DNA of 5,811 bases, taken from contig QHTY01000230.1 in the NCBI GenBank assembly GCA_003220985.1, forward strand, positions 1-5,811. The letters are read 5' to 3'. Source of the stretch: Gemmatimonadota bacterium (GTDB taxonomy: Bacteria > Gemmatimonadota > Gemmatimonadetes > Gemmatimonadales > GWC2-71-9). Both the position numbers and the translations under genes were made by a program. Shown in pieces: positions 1-5,532 of the stretch. Each line of letters starts with the position of its first letter. The stretch's first letter is position 1. Below the pieces are notes generated by a model. That model worked only from the letters and a program-made list of their open reading frames with translations, was not told the origin of the DNA and did no database searches.

Positions 1-1
1 C

Positions 2-625
2 GAGAACACGCTGATCAAAGAGCACCAGCCCAAGTTCAACATCCGGCTGCGCGACGATAAGAGCTATCCGCAAATCGCCGTGACGCTGGGCGAGCCGTTG
101 CCGCGCGTCCTGGTCGTCCGGCGGGTGACGATTCCCGGCGCGCGCTACTTCGGCCCGTACACCGATGTCGCGACGCTCCGGCAAACGCTGAAGATCGTCC
201 GTCGCATTTTCACGGTGCGGTCCTGCTCGTGGGACTTGCCGAAGGAAGCTCCGGACAGGCCGTGTCTCGACTATCATATCGAGCGCTGCAAAGCGCCCTG
301 CGTCGGATATCAGAGCGTCGAGGCCTACCGGCGCATGATCGACGATGTGTTGTTGTTTCTCTCGGGGAAGACGCTCGATGTGCGGGCCCGGCTGCGGGAG
401 CGGATGCAGGAGGCGAGCAACGCCCAGGATTACGAACGGGCGGCCCAGCTGCGGGACGCGTTGAAGTGGCTGGACCAGCTCGAGCAGCCGCAGACCGTGG
501 AAGTCGTGGGTGGCGGTGACGCCGATGCCATCAGCCTCGCGCGCGACGGCGATGATGCGGGACGGCAAGCTCATCGCACGCGAGCATCGGTTCGTGGAGC
601 ACGTCGAGCACGCTCCGGAAGGTGA
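2..625 (+). CDS. uvrC: UvrC excinuclease subunit, N-terminal part (5' truncated by window edge; reading frame broken)
   Basis: UvrC makes both incisions around UvrB-bound DNA lesions in nucleotide excision repair; this is its 3'-incision half. The frame is open from base 2, and its first codon (GAG, 2-4) matches the metal-binding Glu of the GIY-YIG nuclease (context ENTLIKEHQP, then RDDKSYP), so most of that domain lies upstream of the window. Four cysteines at 224-226, 263-265, 287-289 and 299-301 (context RPCLDYHIERCKAPC) fit the UvrC 4Fe-4S ligand pattern. The UvrB-binding UVR motif follows at about 425-480 (DYERAAQLRDALKWL). UvrC homology holds through DADAISLARDGDDA, ending at base 559. 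The frame then runs through non-homologous Arg-rich residues to TGA at 623-625. A normal UvrC continues without a break, so this end is an artefact of a frameshift. The nuclease half resumes in another frame (552-1547). Family identity is very secure; whether the gene is really broken is not. Confidence 0.93.
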   Translation, partial: ENTLIKEHQPKFNIRLRDDKSYPQIAVTLGEPLPRVLVVRRVTIPGARYFGPYTDVATLRQTLKIVRRIFTVRSCSWDLPKEAPDRPCLDYHIERCKAPCVGYQSVEAYRRMIDDVLLFLSGKTLDVRARLRERMQEASNAQDYERAAQLRDALKWLDQLEQPQTVEVVGGGDADAISLARDGDDAGRQAHRTRASVRGARRARSGR

Positions 626-1547
626 CGTGCTGCGGACGTTTCTCGTCGGGTATTATCTCCCGCTCGAGCAGCGGGCGCAGCGGGTGGTGCTGCCGTTCGG
701 GCCCGCCGATCTCGCCGCGCTGCGCGAGCTGGCGCCCGGCGTGGACTTCGTGGTCCCCCAGCGCGGCTCGGCGGCCAAGCTCGTCGAGCTGGCGGACCAG
801 AACGCGCGCCACCTGCTCGACAGCTTCAAGATCGAAACATTCGACATCGACGAGCGCGCGGCCGACCCCGTCTTCGCGCTGGGGCGGGACCTCGGCCTGC
901 CGATCGTGCCGCGGGCGATGGTGTGCATCGATATCTCGACCAACCAGGGCCGCGATACCGTGGGCTCCCTGGTGTGGTTCGAGGGCGGCCGGCCGCGCAA
1001 GGCGGAGTACCGCCACTATCGTATCAAGGGGGTAGAAGGGATCGACGATTTTGCGGCGATGAAGGAAGTCGTTACGCGGTTTCTCACGCGGCGCATCGCG
1101 GAGCACAAGCAGATTCCCGATCTGATCGTGATCGACGGAGGCAAAGGCCAGTTGGGTGCCGCGGTCGAAGCTGCGCAGGCGCTCGGGCAAGAACGTGTGC
1201 CCATCGTCAGCCTCGCGAAGAAGGAGGAGGAAGTCTTCCAGTCGAGTTCCAGTCAGCCGCTGCGGCTGTCACGCCGCAGCCCATCGCTCAAGCTGCTGCA
1301 GCGCGTGCGCGACGAGGCGCACCGCTTTGCCATCACCTACAGCCGCAAACGCCGCGCGCAGCGCACGATTACGTCGGAGCTGCTGCGCATTCCGGGGATC
1401 GGTCACGCGCGGCGGCGGCTGCTGCTCGAGCGGTTCGGTTCACTCGCCGGCGTCCGCACCGCGACCCCCGCCGAGATCGCCGCGCTGCCGGGATTCTCCA
1501 CCACGCTGGCGGATCGTATTCTCGATCGACTGCATCAGAACGCGTGA
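510..1547 (+). CDS. uvrC: UvrC excinuclease subunit, C-terminal part (RNase H-like nuclease and HhH domains), out of frame with the N-terminal part
   Basis: This is the 5'-incision half of UvrC. UvrC homology starts at about base 552 (MMRDGKLIAREHRF) and continues to TGA at 1545-1547. The RNase H-like domain keeps the residues known to be catalytic in E. coli UvrC (D399, D438, D466, H538): Asp 930-932 in CIDIS, Asp 1047-1049 in IDDFAAM, Asp 1134-1136 in VIDGGKGQL and His 1320-1322 in RDEAHRFAI. Tandem helix-hairpin-helix motifs close the protein (LLRIPGIGHARRRLLLERFG, then IAALPGF). GTG 510 is the first start codon in this frame, with GGAAG at 499-503, but residues from 510 to 551 are the out-of-frame reading of the N-terminal half, so it is probably not a natural start. 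Either the gene is a pseudogene, or a separate nuclease/HhH protein is made by reinitiation, or the assembly lacks some bases. The stop overlaps the thrC start. Confidence 0.92.
   Translation: MAVTPMPSASRATAMMRDGKLIAREHRFVEHVEHAPEGDVLRTFLVGYYLPLEQRAQRVVLPFGPADLAALRELAPGVDFVVPQRGSAAKLVELADQNARHLLDSFKIETFDIDERAADPVFALGRDLGLPIVPRAMVCIDISTNQGRDTVGSLVWFEGGRPRKAEYRHYRIKGVEGIDDFAAMKEVVTRFLTRRIAEHKQIPDLIVIDGGKGQLGAAVEAAQALGQERVPIVSLAKKEEEVFQSSSSQPLRLSRRSPSLKLLQRVRDEAHRFAITYSRKRRAQRTITSELLRIPGIGHARRRLLLERFGSLAGVRTATPAEIAALPGFSTTLADRILDRLHQNA
545..566 (+). other. uvrC: Frame-break junction inside uvrC
   Basis: UvrC homology leaves frame 2 (codons starting at 2, 5, 8...) after GCG 557-559 and resumes in frame 3 at ATG 552-554. 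The two homologous readings therefore overlap by 8 nt, a net +1 shift. The hexamer GACGGC occurs at 545-550 and 561-566, encoding 'DG' of an 'RDG' in the correct frame each time. No slippery heptamer is evident. E. coli UvrC (recalled from memory) has seven residues between the matching Ala and the Arg of RQGK. Matching that spacing would need about five more residues here, that is about 23 missing nt, a 3n+2 deletion that produces exactly this shift. A lone base-call error would leave a beta strand too short. Confidence 0.8.
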
Positions 1548-2695
1548 CCTGGACATTGGAGTGCTCGGCGTGCGTCCCCACGCGCACGCGTGACGCCGAT
1601 GGCTTCCCGGGCGTCTGTGACGTCTGCGGCGCGCCGTACCTGGTGCGCTACGACACGCTGCCGCCGCCGGAAGCGAAGGTCCACTTGCGGGCGCGGCGTT
1701 GGACGATGTGGCGCTACGATGGTTGGCTCCCGCTGGCCGCCAACGAGCAACCCATCACGTTGGGCGAAGGTGGGACGCCGCTCCTCAAGATCGAGCGCCT
1801 CGCGGCGCGTCAAGGCTTCGATGATCTCTGGGTAAAAGACGAAAGTCCGAATCCCACCGGATCATTCAAGGCACGCGGGCTCGCGGCCGCCGTGACACGC
1901 GCGGTTTTCGCTGGCGCGAAGCAGTTCGTCGTTCCCACTGCCGGCAATGCGGGTGTCGCGCTGGCCGCCTACGCCGCGCGCGCCGGCGCGGACGCTCGCG
2001 TCTACGCACCGGCAACGACGCCGCGGACCATCCTGGAGCAGATCCGCGCCTTCGGCGCGGATCTCGTGCTGCTCGACGGCCACATCGGCGACTGCGGCAT
2101 CGCGGCTCGCTTGCACGCCGACAACACCGGCGCGATCGACGTCTCGACGCTGCGTGAGCCCTATCGCATCGAGGGAAAGAAGACGCTCGGCCTCGAGCTG
2201 GCGGAGCAGTTTGGCTGGCAGCTTCCCGACGCGATCATCTATCCGACCGGCGGTGGCACCGGTCTCATCGGGATGTGGAAGGCGTTCCAGGAGCTGCGCC
2301 AGGCGGGATGGCTGCGTGGACCGCTGCCGCGGATGTATACCGTACAGGCGAGCGGCTGCGCGCCCGTCGTGCAGGCGTTCGAGTCCGGCGCGGAGCGCGT
2401 CGAGTCCTGGCCCGATCCCCAGACCGTCGCCGCGGGACTGCGCGTGCCGGGCCCGCTGGGCGACCGGTTGATGCTCCGCGCGCTGCGCGAGAGCGGGGGC
2501 GGCGCAATCGCGGTCAGCGACGAGGCACTCGTTGGCGCCGCGCGCGAGTTGCAAATCGGGGAAGGCATCGACGCCTCGCCGGAAGGCGGAGCGGCGCTGG
2601 CGGGAGCGGTGGCGCTGCAGCGCCGCGGCGCGCTGCGCGCCGACGAGCGCGTCGTGGTGTTCAACACCGGTGCCGGGTGGCTCTACCGAACGTAA
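1544..2695 (+). CDS. thrC: Threonine synthase (PLP-dependent, fold type II, with N-terminal zinc ribbon)
   Basis: Catalyses the last step of threonine synthesis in the cytoplasm, O-phospho-L-homoserine to L-threonine plus phosphate. The 383-residue product opens with a probable zinc ribbon (C7-x2-C10 ... C25-x2-C28). GEGGTPLL follows at 74-81, then the PLP-lysine motif NPTGSFKARG with Lys109. Further family motifs are PTAGNAG, EGKKTLGLELAEQ, the PLP phosphate-binding loop PTGGGTG at 234-240, and FNTGAG near the end. All are typical of the plant/archaeal-like threonine synthase class. The start is GTG 1544, inside the uvrC stop (GTGA). It is the only upstream start that keeps the zinc ribbon; the next Met (residue 55) would remove it. 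No Shine-Dalgarno is visible, which suits translational coupling to uvrC. Cysteate synthase is a related family, but nothing here points to it. No other threonine-pathway gene is in the window. Confidence 0.9.
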   Translation: MTWTLECSACVPTRTRDADGFPGVCDVCGAPYLVRYDTLPPPEAKVHLRARRWTMWRYDGWLPLAANEQPITLGEGGTPLLKIERLAARQGFDDLWVKDESPNPTGSFKARGLAAAVTRAVFAGAKQFVVPTAGNAGVALAAYAARAGADARVYAPATTPRTILEQIRAFGADLVLLDGHIGDCGIAARLHADNTGAIDVSTLREPYRIEGKKTLGLELAEQFGWQLPDAIIYPTGGGTGLIGMWKAFQELRQAGWLRGPLPRMYTVQASGCAPVVQAFESGAERVESWPDPQTVAAGLRVPGPLGDRLMLRALRESGGGAIAVSDEALVGAARELQIGEGIDASPEGGAALAGAVALQRRGALRADERVVVFNTGAGWLYRT

Positions 2696-2719
2696 GCTGT
2701 TTTATTTCAATACATCGCG
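2696..2719 (+). other. A/T-rich thrC-larC spacer without Shine-Dalgarno
   Basis: This 24-nt gap has 15 A/T bases, including TTTTATTT, in an otherwise strongly GC-rich region. No purine-rich ribosome site precedes ATG 2720 and no hairpin precedes the T-rich stretch, so it is not a terminator. It may help initiation by being unstructured, or hold part of a promoter for larC; neither can be shown from the sequence. Confidence 0.4.
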
Positions 2720-3898
2720 ATGCGCATCGCCATCTTGGACCCCGCCGCCGGAATCAGCGGCGACATGACATTGGGGGCCCTGCTCTCGCTGGGCGTCCCC
2801 GTTTCATGGCTCGAAGAGCTGCCGGCAAGGCTCGGGGTTGGCAGCGTCGCCGTCAGGGTTCGCGACGTGCGCCGTGCCGGCGTCTCGTGCAAGCAGGTGG
2901 AATTCGAGATTCCGGAGCAACCGCACGGCCGTCACGTCGGTGAGCTCATCCGACTCGTCGAATGCGCACCGATCTCCGATTGGGTGAAAGAACGCGCCGT
3001 GCGCGCGTTCCGGCTCGTGGGAGACGCCGAGGGCCGCGTCCACGGAGTCGCGCCTGAGAAGGTCCATTTGCACGAGGTCGGCGCCGTCGACGCCGTGCTG
3101 GACATCGTTGGCGGCATCGAGGGGTTCGAGCGTCTCGGCGTCGAGGCCGTGCACAACCTTCCTGTCGCGGTTGGGCAGGGGTGGGTAGAGGCGGCGCATG
3201 GCCGCCTGCCACTGCCCGCGCCGGCGACCGCAATTCTGCTCGAAGGCTTCGAGATTGCGGGTCAGGCTGGGAGCCCGGTAGAGGGTGAAGCCACGACGCC
3301 CACCGGGGCCGCGCTATTGCGGGTGCTCTCGGCCGGCGCGCCACCGGACCGCTGGCGCCTAGCCGGCAGCGGCTGGGGCGCCGGCCGGCGCGATCCAAAG
3401 CACTATCCCAATGCGCTCCGTATTCTCCTCGCGGAGGCGGCGAGCGAGGCGGGGCGAGTGGTGCTCTTGGCTACGGACGTGGACGATATGAGCCCCGAGT
3501 ATGTCGAGCCGCTGCGGCAGGCGGTGGTGAACGCGGGTGCGCTCGACGTGCAGACGTGGCCCGTGCAGATGAAGAAAGGCCGTCAGGGCTTCCGGGTGGA
3601 AGTGATGGTCCCCGAGGCGCTCGCCGACCAAGTGACGGCGGAGCTCTTCCGCCACAGCACGACGGCGGGCGTGCGCCGCTGGATCGCCGAGCGGGCGACG
3701 TTGCCGCGCCATCAGCTTACGGTGCGGCTGGACGGCGTCGCGGTGCGGGTGAAGGTCCTGGATGGCGGTGGCGTCCGAGTGAAACCAGAATACGACGATG
3801 TGCTGGCGGCGGCGCAGGCGCTGGGGCGCCCGCCGCTGGAAGTGGCGCGCGCCGTCGAGCGCGATGCCGTGGCTCTTCTCGCTAAAGCCAAGGAGTGA
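2720..3898 (+). CDS. larC: LarC, nickel-pincer cofactor biosynthesis protein (nickel insertion, DUF111 family), single-frame full length
   Basis: LarC is the CTP-dependent cyclometallase that inserts nickel into the pincer nucleotide made by LarB and LarE, the cofactor of lactate racemase LarA and related racemases/epimerases. The 392-residue protein has the family N-terminus (ILDPAAGISGDM, residues 5-16), the HLHEVGAVD motif (116-124) followed by DIVGG, then PATAILLEG and EATTPTGAALL. The LarC2-type C-terminal half carries DVDDM (253-257), MKKGRQG (284-290) and RHSTTAGVRR (311-320). In Lactiplantibacillus plantarum the two halves are joined by a programmed frameshift; here they are fused in one frame. 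Start ATG 2720 is set by homology, since LarC proteins begin about this far before GISGDM; it lacks a Shine-Dalgarno. No larA, larB or larE lies in the window. Four bases of its end serve as a possible alternative start (GTGA) of the next gene. Confidence 0.9.
   Translation: MRIAILDPAAGISGDMTLGALLSLGVPVSWLEELPARLGVGSVAVRVRDVRRAGVSCKQVEFEIPEQPHGRHVGELIRLVECAPISDWVKERAVRAFRLVGDAEGRVHGVAPEKVHLHEVGAVDAVLDIVGGIEGFERLGVEAVHNLPVAVGQGWVEAAHGRLPLPAPATAILLEGFEIAGQAGSPVEGEATTPTGAALLRVLSAGAPPDRWRLAGSGWGAGRRDPKHYPNALRILLAEAASEAGRVVLLATDVDDMSPEYVEPLRQAVVNAGALDVQTWPVQMKKGRQGFRVEVMVPEALADQVTAELFRHSTTAGVRRWIAERATLPRHQLTVRLDGVAVRVKVLDGGGVRVKPEYDDVLAAAQALGRPPLEVARAVERDAVALLAKAKE
3890..3895 (+). promoter_or_regulatory. 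Ribosome binding site of the TPR gene, inside the end of larC
   Basis: AAGGAG lies in the last two sense codons of larC, five bases before GTG 3901. This spacing favours GTG 3901 over the in-frame GTG 3895, which overlaps the site itself. It is the clearest Shine-Dalgarno in the window and implies translation tied to larC. Confidence 0.7.
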
Positions 3899-3900
3899 AC

Positions 3901-5454
3901 GTGCGAACGGTTCGCAATCTCGCGGTCGTCATGCTGTGTGCACTCCCTGCGCGCCTCGGCGCGCAGGGATCGCAGCAACAGCAACAGCAGCAACAGCAGG
4001 CGGGACGATGGGCGGATCCCAAGTGCGACCTGAAGCCCGGCCATTTTCTGGTCAACCAGGGCTACGGGTTCTTGAAGAGCGCAACGACGACCAAGTTGGA
4101 GGATCAGCGCAAGAAGGATCTGGCGGATGCGCAGCGCGTGCTGACGCAGGCGGTCACGGGCGATCAGGACAAGAATCCCGCGGCCTGGTATTACCTCGCC
4201 CGCTATTACATCATGACCGACGACCCGCAGGGCGTGGATTCCGCGTTCCGCCGCGCGGAGGCCCTCAAGCCGCAGTGTGCGGCCGACATCGGGCTCTGGC
4301 GCCGGTACCTGTGGGTGCCCGCGTTCAACGCCGGGATCGCGGCGTGGCAGGCGAACAACACCGATTCCGCCATCGCGTCATTCCGGCGCGCCAACGCGCT
4401 GCTGACCAACGAGCCGACCGGCTTCAAGTACTCCGCCATTCTGTTCTACAACGCCGGCCAATCCGATTCGGCGCTGCTCTATTTCCGGCGCGCTGCGGAC
4501 GTTGCCGCGACGGATCCGAAATTCGCGCAGGATCGCAAGGACGCGCTTTACAATCTCGGACGCATCCAGCAGAGCGTGCAGAAACTTTCCGAAGCCCAAG
4601 CGACCTACAAGGAATATCTCGGTATCTATCCGAACGATCCCGAGACCATGGCGGCGTTGGGCAGTCTCTACATGCTGATATCGAGCAAAGACGCCGCCTA
4701 CAAGGACAGTGCCTTCGCGATTTACCGGCAGATCGTCCGTAGGGGCGACTCGATGGGCTATTACCAGCTCTATCGCGTCGGCGCCGAGATCTCCCAAAGC
4801 GTGCCCGAAGATCCGGACACCGCAGCTGCCGGCGCGAGCTGTCGCAGTGCCGCGCGAGCGAAGCGACCGCCGCTGACCGTCGCCCGGATTCGGGCGACGT
4901 GTGACTCCGCGAGTAAGGCGATGGCAAAGGCGTACTTCGCGAACTCGCAGGAGGCGTTCACCCTCGCGGCGCAGGCCCTCACGGCCGCGCTCAGGCTCAA
5001 CCCGTACTATCGAGAAACATTGATTTTCCTCGCGAACACGTCGTTGGGGCTGCACGATACCGTGAACGCGCTGGCGATGTCGCGGCGCCTGCTGGCGGTG
5101 GATCCGATGAACCGCCAGTCGATCAAGATCATGGCGTACGCGCAGCAGCAGAACCATCAAGTCGATTCAGCGGTCTATTACTACAAGCTGGCCGATTCGA
5201 CGCTCGTCGGTGACGTCGCGGTCACGATGTTCGATTCGACGGACACCGGACGCGATGTGAAAGGCATGGTCACGAACACGCGGGAGCGGCCGAATCAGCC
5301 GTACAACATCGTGTTCGAGTTCGTGAATCTGCAGGGGCAGGTCGTGGTGACCGATACGGTGAAAGTTGCTCCGACGCCGCCGGGGCAGGCGCAGCAGTTC
5401 GAGCTCAAGCCGGCGGGACCGAGCATCGCGGCTTGGCGGTATAAGAAGCAGTGA
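3901..5454 (+). CDS. Secreted TPR-repeat protein with poly-Gln tract and FxLyD-like C-terminal domain; function unknown
   Basis: I do not recognise a named gene. From GTG 3901 the product is 517 residues. It has a Sec signal peptide: Arg2 and Arg5, hydrophobic residues 7-15, then PARLGA with likely cleavage between Ala21 and Gln22. Nine glutamines follow at residues 25-33. Residues about 70-300 and 340-430 are alpha-helical TPR-like units, for example NPAAWYYLARYY with AFRRAEALKP, DSAIASFRRANALL, ALYNLGRIQQ with YKEYLGIYPNDPETMAALG, and ALTAALRLNPYYRETLIFLA. A basic insert lies at about 314-334. Residues from about 438 to the end look like an FxLyD beta-sandwich (KGMVTNTRERP, FEFVNLQGQVV, PPGQAQQFEL), a fold seen in extracytoplasmic bacterial proteins. 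Mature cysteines are C42, C126, C314 and C334, so two disulfides are possible. Likely role: periplasmic or outer-surface protein-protein scaffold. It is the last gene of the unit, followed by a terminator. Confidence 0.8.
   Translation: MRTVRNLAVVMLCALPARLGAQGSQQQQQQQQQAGRWADPKCDLKPGHFLVNQGYGFLKSATTTKLEDQRKKDLADAQRVLTQAVTGDQDKNPAAWYYLARYYIMTDDPQGVDSAFRRAEALKPQCAADIGLWRRYLWVPAFNAGIAAWQANNTDSAIASFRRANALLTNEPTGFKYSAILFYNAGQSDSALLYFRRAADVAATDPKFAQDRKDALYNLGRIQQSVQKLSEAQATYKEYLGIYPNDPETMAALGSLYMLISSKDAAYKDSAFAIYRQIVRRGDSMGYYQLYRVGAEISQSVPEDPDTAAAGASCRSAARAKRPPLTVARIRATCDSASKAMAKAYFANSQEAFTLAAQALTAALRLNPYYRETLIFLANTSLGLHDTVNALAMSRRLLAVDPMNRQSIKIMAYAQQQNHQVDSAVYYYKLADSTLVGDVAVTMFDSTDTGRDVKGMVTNTRERPNQPYNIVFEFVNLQGQVVVTDTVKVAPTPPGQAQQFELKPAGPSIAAWRYKKQ
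3944..3969 (+). repeat. Perfect 11-bp inverted repeat in the signal-peptide coding region
   Basis: Left arm TCCCTGCGCGC (3944-3954), loop CTCG (3955-3958), right arm GCGCGCAGGGA (3959-3969). The arms are exact reverse complements. It encodes the end of the signal peptide (residues about 15-23) and lies 43 nt into the TPR gene, just before the poly-Gln tract. No T-run follows, so it is not an intrinsic terminator. It could slow translation or be chance in GC-rich codons. Confidence 0.6.
3973..3999 (+). repeat. CAG/CAA tract encoding nine glutamines
   Basis: Nine consecutive Gln codons in the order CAG CAA CAG CAA CAG CAG CAA CAG CAG, just after the predicted signal peptide of the TPR protein. 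The mixed codons make it less slippage-prone than a pure repeat, but length variation between strains is plausible. Confidence 0.9.
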
Positions 5455-5472
5455 CGTTGCGGAATCGAAATG

Positions 5473-5508
5473 AAACGGCCGTCGCGAAGAGCGGCGGCCG
5501 TTTATTCT
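5473..5508 (+). terminator. Rho-independent terminator after the TPR gene
   Basis: Left arm AAACGGCCGTCGC (5473-5485), loop GAAGA (5486-5490) and right arm GCGGCGGCCGTTT (5491-5503) form a 13-bp stem with one G-T wobble. It is followed by a T-rich run (TTTATTCT, 5501-5508). It begins 18 nt after the TPR stop codon and is the only clear terminator in the window, separating the uvrC-thrC-larC-TPR group from pgl. The A-tract on the left arm means it could also work, less well, on the opposite strand. Confidence 0.9.
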
Positions 5509-5510
5509 TG

Positions 5511-5529
5511 AAGGAAGGACGCCTAGGGG
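5511..5529 (+). promoter_or_regulatory. Possible ribosome binding sequences for pgl
   Basis: Two purine-rich candidates precede ATG 5533: AAGGAAGG at 5511-5518, the better match but 14 nt away, and AGGGG at 5525-5529, only 3 nt away. Neither has ideal spacing. No convincing promoter was seen between the terminator and the start, so pgl may be transcribed from an element overlapping the terminator region. Confidence 0.35.
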
Positions 5530-5532
5530 TCG

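Noticed and set aside
545..566. Programmed ribosomal frameshift joining the two uvrC halves
   Set aside because: No slippery heptamer or run is present, the homologous readings overlap by 8 nt, and the product would still lack part of a beta strand. UvrC is not known to use frameshifting.
923..1543. Much longer start for threonine synthase at 923
   Set aside because: The upstream residues are an out-of-frame reading of uvrC with no threonine synthase similarity; the protein begins with the zinc ribbon at 1544.
2040..2064. Perfect 11-bp inverted repeat AGATCCGCGCC / GGCGCGGATCT with loop TTC inside thrC
   Set aside because: It encodes the conserved run QIRAFGADL in the middle of the enzyme and has no T-run, so it is best explained by coding constraint plus GC-rich codon choice.
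1862..2554. Long antisense open frames (also 531-1190 and 4378-5160 on the - strand)
   Set aside because: They lie wholly opposite well-identified genes, have Arg-rich low-complexity translations without recognisable motifs, and are typical complements of GC-rich coding sequence.
3895..3897. GTG 3895 as start of the TPR gene
   Set aside because: It overlaps the AAGGAG ribosome site, leaving no spacing; GTG 3901 has a 5-nt spacer. It would add only two residues.
3931..3942. Lipoprotein signal at Cys13 of the TPR protein
   Set aside because: The residues before the Cys are V-M-L, which does not fit a lipobox (no small residue at -1), and the hydrophobic stretch before it is too short; a Sec signal ending LGA-Q fits better.
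3798..4742. Open + strand frame spanning the larC-TPR junction
   Set aside because: It crosses the real stop and start of two well-supported genes in a different frame and has no recognisable motif.
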